A stretch of 64,000 bases of DNA from Marinobacterium sp. (GTDB lineage: Bacteria; Pseudomonadota; Gammaproteobacteria; Pseudomonadales; Balneatricaceae): contig JAOXSF010000149.1 in NCBI GenBank assembly GCA_025800125.1, positions 1 to 64,000 on the forward strand, written 5' to 3'. The translations under genes were made by a program, and so were the position numbers. The notes under the pieces were generated by a model. That model saw nothing but the letters and a program-made list of their open reading frames with translations. It did not search any database and had not been told where the DNA came from. Of this stretch, positions 36,290 through 43,765 are shown one piece after another (within the stretch, counting starts at the first letter, position 1; each line of letters starts with the position of its first letter).

Positions 36290-39183
36290 CCCGCCTGAAT
36301 GCACCGATGGGCCTGCTGATCGACCGTGATCAGCCGCTGGCTTTCAACTTTGACGGCAAGCCGTACCAGGGCTTCAAGGGCGATTCCATCGCCAGTGCGC
36401 TGGCCGGTAATGGCCGCTGGCTGCTGTCGCGATCCTTTAAATATCACCGCCCCCGTGGCCCGCTGACCATGGCAGGCCAGGATGCCAACACCCTGATTCA
36501 ACTGGGTAAAGAACCCAACGTACTGGCAGACCGCGAGCTGGCAGAAAACGGCATTGATGTGCAGGGCCAGAACTACAACGGTTCGCTGGACGGTGATCGC
36601 GACGCCATTCTGGGCCACTTCTCACGCTTTATGCCGGTGGGCTTCTACTACCGCTGTTTCTTCAAGCCGATGGGCGTGTGGGACAAGTGGGAAGGGCTGA
36701 TCCGTGAAAAAGCCGGTCTGGGTGTGCTGGATCTGGAATTTGAACCGGAATACTACGACAAGGCGTACCTGTTTCACGATGTGGTGGTGGTCGGTTCCGG
36801 CCCGGCGGGCCTGAGCGCAGCACTGAAAGCTGCTGATGCCGGTGCCTCTGTACTGCTGGTGGAAGAACAGCCGATTCTGGGCGGCTCGCTGACCTACAAC
36901 CGCTTTGATGTGGCAGGCAGCCAGGCAGATAACCTGCGCGCTGACCTTGTTGGCCGGGTTGAGCAGCACAAAAACATTGAAGTGCTGACCCGTGCCGCCT
37001 GCAACGGCTGGTTTGCTGATAACTACCTGCCGGTTATTCAGGGCAAGCGCATGTACAAGGTGCGCGCGACAGAGTGCATCGTAGCGTCCGGCTCCTTTGA
37101 GCAGCATGTGGTATTCCGCAACAACGATCTGCCTGGCGTGATGATGTCCAGCGCTGCCAGCCGTCTGATGAAGCACTACGCCGTCAAGCCAGGCAACCGT
37201 GCCGTGGTACTGACTGGCAACGACGATGGTTATCTGACCGCGCTGGAACTGCTCGACCAGGGGGTACAGGTGGCTGCGGTGGTCGATATGCGCCCGGCAC
37301 CGGAGTCAGAACAGATCGCCAGCGCCGTGCTGAGCCGTGGTGTACAGGTACTGAGCGGTCACACGGTTTATGAAGCGCTGCCGACCAAAGGCAATAAACA
37401 TGTGCGCGCTGTTGATGTACGCGCCATTACCGGCCGGGGTGAAGTGGCCAGCAAAGGCGAAACCTTTGACTGTGATCTGCTCTGTATGTCGGCGGGTTAT
37501 ATGCCGGTGTATCAGCTGCTCTGCCAGGCGGGCGGTCAGCTTAAATATGATGATGACGCGGCGGAGTTCTCGCTCAGCAAGCTGCCAGCACAGCTGCGTA
37601 TTGCCGGTTCTGTCAATGGTATTCACAGCCTGGAGGCGGTACTGGCCGATGGCGAGCGTGCTGCACAGCAAGCATTGCAGACACTGGGCCTGGCCGATGG
37701 CGCAGCACCGGCAGCGGTCAGCTGTGGTCGTAAGGTCAACTTTGAATGGCCGATCTTCAGCCACCCGAAAGGCAAGGACTTTGTTGATTTCGACGAAGAC
37801 CTGCAAGCAAAAGACATCGTTAACGCCACCCGTCTGGGTTACCGCGATGTACAGCTGGTAAAACGTTTCTCCACCGTCGGTATGGGGCCATCCCAGGGCC
37901 GCCATTCGGCACTGCCAACGGCGCGACTGGTGGCCAATGCAACCGACCGCACGGTAACAGAAACCGGGGTTACCACTGCCCGTCCGCCATTCTCACCAGA
38001 GAAACTGGCCCATGTGGCCGGTCGTATCTTCGACCCGTACCGCCGCACCGCCATGCACCACCGTCACAATGAACTGGGGGCAAAAATGATGCCTGCCGGT
38101 AACTGGCAGCGTCCGGCGTTCTACGGCAAAGCGGAACAACGCGATGCCTGTATGCAGGCGGAATCGCAACATGTGCGTAATAAAGTCGGTGTAATCGACG
38201 TCAGCACCCTGGGCGGTATTGAGCTGCGCGGCCCGGATGCGGCCGAGTTTATGAACCGCATCTACACCTTTGCCTTTCTCAAGCAGCCGGTGGGCAAAAC
38301 CCGTTACGCGGTGCTGACCAATGAGCATGGCGTGGTGATCGATGACGGTGTTTCCTGTCGTCTGGCCGATGAGCATTTTTACGTCACCGCTACCACCAGT
38401 GGTGTCGAGCGTGTCTACCGCGAGATGATGAAGTGGAACGCTCAGTGGCGTCTGGATGTGGACATCACCAATGTTACCTCTGCTTTTGCGGCGGTTAACC
38501 TGGCCGGGCCTGATTCCCGCAAGGTGCTGGAAAAGCTGGCCACTGATGTCGACCTCAGCCCGGAAGGTTTCCCATACCTGGCATACCGTGAAGGCCATGT
38601 TGCAGGCATTCCATCCCGTCTGTTGCGGGTAGGCTTTGTCGGTGAACTGGGTTACGAAATCCACGTACCGGCTCACTTTGGCGAAGCGCTGTGGGATGCA
38701 CTGATGGCAGCGGGTGAGGAGTTTGATATTCGTCCATTCGGTGTCGAGACCCAGCGTCTGCTGCGTCTGGAGAAGGGCCATATCATTGTCAGCCAGGACA
38801 CTGACGGTATGAGCCATCCGGGCGAACTGGCGCTGGAGTGGGCGATCAGCCGCAAGAAGCCGTTCTTTGTTGGCCGCCGCTCGGTGGACATTGTGATGGC
38901 ACAGCCGCAGACCCGTAAGCTGGTCGGCTTCACCCTGCCAGAAGGTACGAAGAAGCCGGAAGAGGGCCATCTGGTACTGGAAGGCGACAATATCAGCGGT
39001 AATGTGACCTCCTGTGAGTTCTCGCCAGCGGTGGGCGCCATCATCGGTCTGGCCTATGTCGGCATCAACCAGATTGAAGCCGGCAGCCAGTTCCCGATCC
39101 GTGTTGATGGTGGCCAGATGGTACAGGCGACGGTGGTTGATCTGCCGTTCTTCGACCCGGACAACGCGCGCCAGGCGCTTTAA
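36286..39183 (+). CDS. soxA: Sarcosine oxidase subunit alpha
   Basis: A 965-residue subunit. An N-terminal ferredoxin-like/2Fe-2S-type fold (residues 1-100, SRSFKYHRPRGPLTM) is followed by an NAD-binding domain (VVVVGSGPAGLSAALKAA near 165) and a C-terminal aminomethyltransferase-like folate domain (about 590-965, with VGFVGELGYEIHVP). It forms 5,10-methylene-THF from the methyl group of sarcosine. Length is close to known SoxA. Translation is coupled to soxD. The product feeds FolD and PurU coded just upstream. Confidence 0.96.
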   Translation: MTRLNAPMGLLIDRDQPLAFNFDGKPYQGFKGDSIASALAGNGRWLLSRSFKYHRPRGPLTMAGQDANTLIQLGKEPNVLADRELAENGIDVQGQNYNGSLDGDRDAILGHFSRFMPVGFYYRCFFKPMGVWDKWEGLIREKAGLGVLDLEFEPEYYDKAYLFHDVVVVGSGPAGLSAALKAADAGASVLLVEEQPILGGSLTYNRFDVAGSQADNLRADLVGRVEQHKNIEVLTRAACNGWFADNYLPVIQGKRMYKVRATECIVASGSFEQHVVFRNNDLPGVMMSSAASRLMKHYAVKPGNRAVVLTGNDDGYLTALELLDQGVQVAAVVDMRPAPESEQIASAVLSRGVQVLSGHTVYEALPTKGNKHVRAVDVRAITGRGEVASKGETFDCDLLCMSAGYMPVYQLLCQAGGQLKYDDDAAEFSLSKLPAQLRIAGSVNGIHSLEAVLADGERAAQQALQTLGLADGAAPAAVSCGRKVNFEWPIFSHPKGKDFVDFDEDLQAKDIVNATRLGYRDVQLVKRFSTVGMGPSQGRHSALPTARLVANATDRTVTETGVTTARPPFSPEKLAHVAGRIFDPYRRTAMHHRHNELGAKMMPAGNWQRPAFYGKAEQRDACMQAESQHVRNKVGVIDVSTLGGIELRGPDAAEFMNRIYTFAFLKQPVGKTRYAVLTNEHGVVIDDGVSCRLADEHFYVTATTSGVERVYREMMKWNAQWRLDVDITNVTSAFAAVNLAGPDSRKVLEKLATDVDLSPEGFPYLAYREGHVAGIPSRLLRVGFVGELGYEIHVPAHFGEALWDALMAAGEEFDIRPFGVETQRLLRLEKGHIIVSQDTDGMSHPGELALEWAISRKKPFFVGRRSVDIVMAQPQTRKLVGFTLPEGTKKPEEGHLVLEGDNISGNVTSCEFSPAVGAIIGLAYVGINQIEAGSQFPIRVDGGQMVQATVVDLPFFDPDNARQAL

Positions 39184-39200
39184 TTACAGGAGCTCGCAAT

Positions 39201-39872
39201 ATGAGTGCAATTACCCCTGAATCATTCAGCAAGCGCAGCTTCGTTTATCGTCAGCTGAGCGCTGCCAGCTTTACCGAGGTAGCCGGTGCCGCCCAGGCTG
39301 CTGATCTGAAAAATGGCCGCAACCAGGCGATGCAGGCAGGCCTGCTTGATCTTTCTGTACTGCCGCGCACCGGTTTTCGTGGCCTGAATGCGGCGGCCCA
39401 TCTGCAAGCCGCTGGCCTGCCAGTACCGGCAAAGCCCAACCAGGCCAGCGTGGCCGATAGCGGTGAACTGGTACTGCGACTGAGCCAGAAAGAATTCTGG
39501 GTACTGGGCAACCTGGCAGATGAAGGTGCCCGCATCGACAGCCTGAACCAGCAACCGCTGCCCGACAGCAACTGCTACCCGCTGTACTGTCAGGACAGCC
39601 ACGCCTGGCTGACCCTCACCGGCGCCCACCTGCCTGCAATCATGGCAAAAGTCTGTGGTGTTGACCTGCGCGAAGAAGCCTTCCCGCTGGGCAGCATCGC
39701 CCAGACCTCAGCCGCCCGTATCAATGTGGTCATCGTCAACCACCAGATCAACGGCCTGCCATGCTTCACAGTACTGTGCGACAGCGCCGCCGCTGAATAC
39801 CTGTGGGAATGCCTGCTGGATGCCATGGGGGAGTTTGGTGGTGAAGTGATTGGTAGCGGGGCGTTGAGTTAA
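39201..39872 (+). CDS. soxG: Sarcosine oxidase subunit gamma
   Basis: A 223-residue folate-binding-like subunit that completes the heterotetramer. It has the family's LRLSQKEFWVLGN and DLREEAFPLGSIAQTSAARI segments. AGGAG lies before the ATG. It ends the operon and is followed by a T-rich hairpin; the accessory cluster starts beyond it. Confidence 0.92.
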   Translation: MSAITPESFSKRSFVYRQLSAASFTEVAGAAQAADLKNGRNQAMQAGLLDLSVLPRTGFRGLNAAAHLQAAGLPVPAKPNQASVADSGELVLRLSQKEFWVLGNLADEGARIDSLNQQPLPDSNCYPLYCQDSHAWLTLTGAHLPAIMAKVCGVDLREEAFPLGSIAQTSAARINVVIVNHQINGLPCFTVLCDSAAAEYLWECLLDAMGEFGGEVIGSGALS

Positions 39873-39900
39873 ATAGCCCGGTTAGAAAGGTAAGTTTGAG

Positions 39901-39929
39901 AAAGGGATGCCGGGAGGTGTCCTTTTTTT
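39901..39929 (+). terminator. Terminator after soxG
   Basis: AAAGG (39901-39905) pairs with CCTTT (39921-39925), and an inner ATGCC/GGTGT stem extends it around GGGA with one bulge. Seven T residues follow directly, a good intrinsic terminator 29 bp after soxG. Confidence 0.75.
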
Positions 39930-39958
39930 GTGTTTAGAAAAGCCTCGTAAATCCTCAC

Positions 39959-40228
39959 TTAACGCAACCCTTCCAGTATCCAGCTCCAGCCAATACATGT
40001 TTTCCAAAGCGTGCCATCTACAATAGCGCAGTAACAATCAATGCGATCACTACGGTAAAGCTCGATACGATACGTCATAGGTAGGCCGGAATTATAATCA
40101 GTAATCCTGATTGCCCGGCGTAGTTTTGGTAGTTTAGCGTCAGGCGATGTTTCAGTTATGATTTCCCGAGCTTGCTTCTTTGTTTTTGAATGAATATTTA
40201 TATTACTTCTGTAGCGTTGGCTGTTTCT
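39959..40228 (-). pseudogene. Truncated ORF without a start codon beside the TIR/SLATT cluster
   Basis: The minus strand is open from 40228 to TAA at 39959-39961 (89 codons) with a protein-like composition; it ends KTCIGWSWILEGLR. No ATG or GTG with a ribosome site occurs near its beginning; the only internal ATG is at 40078. It appears to be the 3' part of a gene cut when the neighbouring cluster arrived. I do not recognise the family. Confidence 0.45.
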
Positions 40229-40350
40229 TTAAGTGTTTGTGTCCTCCTGTCTTGCAAGGTAGACTACCTTGCAAGCTATGGCTTTGAAAGGTTTCAGTAT
40301 TAAACTGTTAAGCCCTTCAGGGAAATATAAGAACTAAAAAGGAATAAAAC

Positions 40351-40743
40351 ATGCCAAGTGTTGTTTTTTTTAGCTTTAAGGAAGAAGATCGAAAAAATGT
40401 TCTTACTATTAAAGGTCGAGCTGTTAACTCAAGATATCCTGCGCTCAATTTTAAGGTACAAGATTTGCTAAAACGTTGGAATACGGAAGATCCAGCTGTA
40501 ATAAAACAAGCGATTACAAAAAACATTAAGGGCACTTCTCGAACTATAGTTTTTGTTGGTGAAGAAACTCATAAGAGTTACTGGGTTCCACATGAAGTTC
40601 AGATGACTTTAGATGCCAAAAAAACCGTGTATGCTATCAGACTCAGTGATACAAATGGAGCAATTCCTAAGTGTCTAAAAGACAATAAAATAACGGTTCA
40701 CTCTTGGAGCGAAAAAAATTTGCAAGAGTTGGCAACCAAATAG
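40351..40743 (+). CDS. ThsB-like TIR-domain protein (first of two)
   Basis: A 130-residue single-domain protein resembling the TIR-like fold of Thoeris ThsB (DUF1863/MTH538 type). It shows a first strand VVFFSFKEEDR, a central strand SRTIVFVGEETHKS and YWVPHEVQMTL, where Glu82 sits where the putative catalytic Glu of this fold lies. ThsB proteins make an NAD-derived signal that activates a partner effector. The gene starts 9 bp before a SLATT membrane protein, a likely partner. AAAGGA precedes the ATG. The DNA is AT-rich compared with sox genes, indicating transfer. The family call is by eye. Confidence 0.75.
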   Translation: MPSVVFFSFKEEDRKNVLTIKGRAVNSRYPALNFKVQDLLKRWNTEDPAVIKQAITKNIKGTSRTIVFVGEETHKSYWVPHEVQMTLDAKKTVYAIRLSDTNGAIPKCLKDNKITVHSWSEKNLQELATK

Positions 40744-40752
40744 GAAAAAACA

Positions 40753-41622
40753 ATGAATAATGAGTCATACCCTGCTTTATTTAAATCTGCAGATAGCGCA
40801 TCGGTTGATGCACAAAGCTCATATTTGCGAGCAATAAAAATCCATGTGTTGTTGTTGATTCTCGGGGCTGGATTGACAATTAACCCTCTGCCAACCACAG
40901 AATATTCGTTATTCAATGCCTTTGTGTTTTTATGTGCTCTCGGAATGTCAATTTTAATCGCCTCTAAAAAATTTGAAAAAAACTGGTATAGCTGTCGTGC
41001 TGTTGCTGAATCGGTTAAAACTGCCACTTGGCGATACATGATGAAGACTGAGCCTTTCTTAGAGGCAGGTAAACGGAAAGAAGTTAATTCGATATTTCGT
41101 AACCTCCTGAATGATATATTGAAGACTAATAATCAACTTGGTGATTTGCTAGGTGGTGAAGTCAGTTCAGAAGAGCAGATCACAAAAATCATGGAGGAAA
41201 CCAGAAGCTTTGAATTAGATAAAAGAAAGGGTTTTTATCTAAAATATAGAATTGATGAGCAAAGAAAGTGGTACGCACTTAAGTCATCGGAAAATAAGAG
41301 GAAGGGAAAAAGGTTTTTCTATTTGCTTGTTTTGTTGCAGTCATTAGCTATCACTTGTGTCCTGTTGAGAATAGCATATCCGTCATGGGGGCTTTGGCCG
41401 ACAGATGTATTTGTTGTTGCCGCAGGTGGTATCTTAACATGGATTCAATTAAAACGATTTCAAGAGATATCGACAGCTTACGGTTTAACCGCTCATGAAA
41501 TAGGGATCATTAGAGGTAAGCTAGCTGAGTCTGAAACAGACGATGAATTTTCTGAGTTTGTAAAGGACGCAGAAAATGCGTTCTCTCGTGAGCATACACA
41601 GTGGGCTGCTAAGCATGATTAA
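40753..41622 (+). CDS. Double-SLATT (DUF4231) membrane effector
   Basis: A 289-residue protein with four membrane helices in two pairs (30-47, 54-72; 187-208, 218-233). Each pair is followed or preceded by SLATT-type motifs: FEKNWYSCRAVAESVKTATW after the first, YLKYRIDEQRKWYALKSSEN before the second. This is the SLATT_3 plus SLATT_1 layout. SLATT proteins are predicted membrane-permeabilising effectors in nucleotide-signal conflict systems. Here the nearest signal maker is the TIR gene 9 bp upstream. A long soluble C-terminus (about 234-289) follows. No terminator is evident in the 141-bp gap to the next gene. Confidence 0.8.
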   Translation: MNNESYPALFKSADSASVDAQSSYLRAIKIHVLLLILGAGLTINPLPTTEYSLFNAFVFLCALGMSILIASKKFEKNWYSCRAVAESVKTATWRYMMKTEPFLEAGKRKEVNSIFRNLLNDILKTNNQLGDLLGGEVSSEEQITKIMEETRSFELDKRKGFYLKYRIDEQRKWYALKSSENKRKGKRFFYLLVLLQSLAITCVLLRIAYPSWGLWPTDVFVVAAGGILTWIQLKRFQEISTAYGLTAHEIGIIRGKLAESETDDEFSEFVKDAENAFSREHTQWAAKHD

Positions 41623-41763
41623 TAACCTTAATAAAAAATAGCGCGGAATTAATCATACACGCAGTACATGTTGTCAGATTTTGGCATGCTGGTGCCACAG
41701 ATTTGTCATGACCTAATAGAATAGGCGTTATTAGAAATGGGTATATTGCTTAAGGAGTAAGTA

Positions 41764-43002
41764 GTGGCAAAGTCGAAGAAGATTTGTTTTGTTATTATGG
41801 GTTTTGGAAAGAAAACTGACTACTCTACAGGGAAGACGTTGGATCTTGATAAAACATATAAAAATATCATTCATCCATGTGTCGAGTCTCTTGGTTTTCG
41901 GTGTGTTAGAGCTGACGAGATTCAGGATTCAGGTCTGATTGATAAAAGTATGTATGCTTTGCTGATGCAAGCAGATTTGGTAGTGGCTGATATTTCTACA
42001 TTTAACCCAAACGCTATTTATGAGCTTGGTATTAGACATGCTGTTAAGCCTTTCTCTACGATTGTTATTAAAGAAGAAGAGGGGAAGATTCCTTTTGATT
42101 TAGATCATACCAGGATATTTAACTACAAGCATCTCGGCGAGGACATAGGGACAGACGAAGCACAGCGCTGTCAATCTGAGCTTGCTGAAATCATTGATAA
42201 AGCAACGAGAAATTCTTTTGTGGATAGTCCACTATATGACTTTATAGCCGATATAAATCCACCTGAGTTACCCAAATCTGAATACAAAAAAATTATTGGT
42301 GATTTGGCGGAGCGAGAAACTCATATATTCGCCATTGTAGAGAAAGCTAAAGATCAAATGATTGAAGGGAATTTCATTGATGCCGCCAAACTTTGGGAAA
42401 AAGCGGCCCGCTCGCTACCATCTGAAGATTACTTCCTACAACAGCAGGCACTAGCTACATACAAGTCCAAGTCACCATCAGAAGAAACAGCTCTAGCTGA
42501 TGCATTAAGAGTCATTGAAAAGCTAACTTTGGATGGTGAATCTAATGATCCTGAAACTCTAGGATTAACAGGCGCTATATATAAGCGCATGTGGATTTTA
42601 AACTCTGATGTGGAGTGCTTAAAACGCGCAATTCAGAATTATGAAAAAGGCTTTCAGATTAGGAATGATTATTATACAGGTGAGAACTATGCTCTGTGTT
42701 TGGACATCATGGCTGATGTAGAGAAAGACGATGATGAAAAAATATATTTTACGGTTGCTGCAAAAAAAACCAGAAAAAAAATCATTAGTATTCTATCAGA
42801 TGTGGAAGAGTCTCTGAGCAAAGAAGTAGATCAAGAGTACAAGTGGGCAAGCGCAACCTTGGCTAACTGCTATTTTGGATTAGAAGATGATGAGAAAGGA
42901 AACAGATTCGAGGGAATTTTTAAATCGCTTTCAGAAGCTGATTGGGAAATAGAAACTTATAATGAAAGTAAGGCTAAACTATTTAATCTTATAAGGAGAT
43001 AG
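41764..43002 (+). CDS. Deoxyribosyltransferase-like domain fused to a TPR-S repeat domain
   Basis: A 412-residue protein starting with GTG behind AAGGAG. Residues 5-125 form a Rossmann-like domain akin to nucleoside 2-deoxyribosyltransferases or TIR-like folds: CFVIMGFG, then DLVVADISTFNPNAIYELG, with Asp71, Asp76, Asn83 and Glu87 placed like the active site of that superfamily. From about 180 to the end, helical repeats (KLWEKAARSLPSEDYFLQQQ and later) resemble the TRAFs-binding/TPR-S domain seen in bacterial conflict proteins. Such fusions may make or sense a nucleotide. It is followed at 2 bp by a second TIR gene. Confidence 0.75.
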   Translation: MAKSKKICFVIMGFGKKTDYSTGKTLDLDKTYKNIIHPCVESLGFRCVRADEIQDSGLIDKSMYALLMQADLVVADISTFNPNAIYELGIRHAVKPFSTIVIKEEEGKIPFDLDHTRIFNYKHLGEDIGTDEAQRCQSELAEIIDKATRNSFVDSPLYDFIADINPPELPKSEYKKIIGDLAERETHIFAIVEKAKDQMIEGNFIDAAKLWEKAARSLPSEDYFLQQQALATYKSKSPSEETALADALRVIEKLTLDGESNDPETLGLTGAIYKRMWILNSDVECLKRAIQNYEKGFQIRNDYYTGENYALCLDIMADVEKDDDEKIYFTVAAKKTRKKIISILSDVEESLSKEVDQEYKWASATLANCYFGLEDDEKGNRFEGIFKSLSEADWEIETYNESKAKLFNLIRR

Positions 43003-43004
43003 CT

Positions 43005-43409
43005 GTGGCAAAAACTTATAATGTTTTCATTAGTCACTCGTGGCAAAACTCGGATGACCTTTACAAGCTTAGAGAGCTTCTGAATAATCGCGGATATTTT
43101 AACGTTGAGTTTGAGGAGGTAAGTAAAGATGAGCCTATAAATTCTGATAACGCTTACTATATTAAGAGAAGGTTGTCCGAAAAAATAAAAAAATCCAACA
43201 TTGTATTAGGTTTAGCTGGAATTTATGCAAGCCATAGTGATTGGATGGAGTGGGAGTTAGATAAAGCTTTAGAGAATGATATACCTATTGTCGGGGTTAT
43301 TCCCAGAGGTCAAGAGAGAATTTCTAGAACTGTTTCCAGCCGTTCCATCGATGACGTCCGTTGGAATACAGAGAGTATTGTTGCTGCAATTAGAGCATAC
43401 GCAAAGTAG
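43005..43409 (+). CDS. ThsB-like TIR-domain protein (second)
   Basis: A 134-residue protein with a clear TIR-like fold of the ThsB/DUF1863 family: YNVFISHSWQNSDDLYKLRE as strand and helix one, NIVLGLAGIYASHSDWMEWE with Glu84 as probable catalytic residue, and IPIVGVIPRG. It begins with GTG, 2 bp after the deoxyribosyltransferase-like gene, with AAGGAG upstream, so the two are co-translated. It differs strongly from the first TIR protein, so it is not a recent duplicate. It probably forms the sensor or signal enzyme of this cluster. Confidence 0.85.
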   Translation: MAKTYNVFISHSWQNSDDLYKLRELLNNRGYFNVEFEEVSKDEPINSDNAYYIKRRLSEKIKKSNIVLGLAGIYASHSDWMEWELDKALENDIPIVGVIPRGQERISRTVSSRSIDDVRWNTESIVAAIRAYAK

Positions 43410-43546
43410 CTCATAATAGTAATCTAGGTTATGCCAACTGCGCACCTGATTTAAGCGTTACGCTGCTGTGCGCAAGCGCCGCAAACAAAAACTTGCAAGC
43501 ATGCCAGCCTAGCACCACGGAAAAGTTTGGTCGAGAATCTATCTGA

Positions 43547-43574
43547 AAAAAGGATGCCTTAGGGCATCCTTTTC
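43547..43574 (+). terminator. Terminator at the right end of the TIR/SLATT cluster
   Basis: AAAGGATGCC (43549-43558) and GGCATCCTTT (43563-43572) form a perfect 10-bp stem around TTAG with A residues before and T residues after, so it can work both ways. A nested stem (TGCGCAC 43439-43445 with GTGCGCA 43468-43474, inner AGCG-TTA-CGCT) lies between the cluster and this site. Confidence 0.75.
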
Positions 43575-43765
43575 TGCACCTGCAGGCTTACCTGACGCAC
43601 CGTTCTGGTGCCATTTTTTGCAGATCCAACCACCAATATAAGCCCGCCCCCCTGCCGTTTATAAGACTCACTAATAGTGGCTGTTATCGCTTGTTGGCTG
43701 TGCCTGGCTGTCAGATATTGGGCCTGCAACTGAACCCTTCTGTGAGTCTGAATAAGGATAACAAT

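Noticed and set aside
43005-43409. Complete Thoeris system
   Set aside because: A ThsB-like protein is present, but no ThsA (SIR2-SLOG or macro-TM) gene lies in the cluster, so classical Thoeris is not supported.
43430-43480. Integron attC-like sequence near the TIR/SLATT cluster (GTTATGC and AAGCGTTACGC segments)
   Set aside because: The core boxes do not match the RYYYAAC/GTTRRRY pattern, spacing is too short and no integrase is present. I keep only the nested stem-loop.
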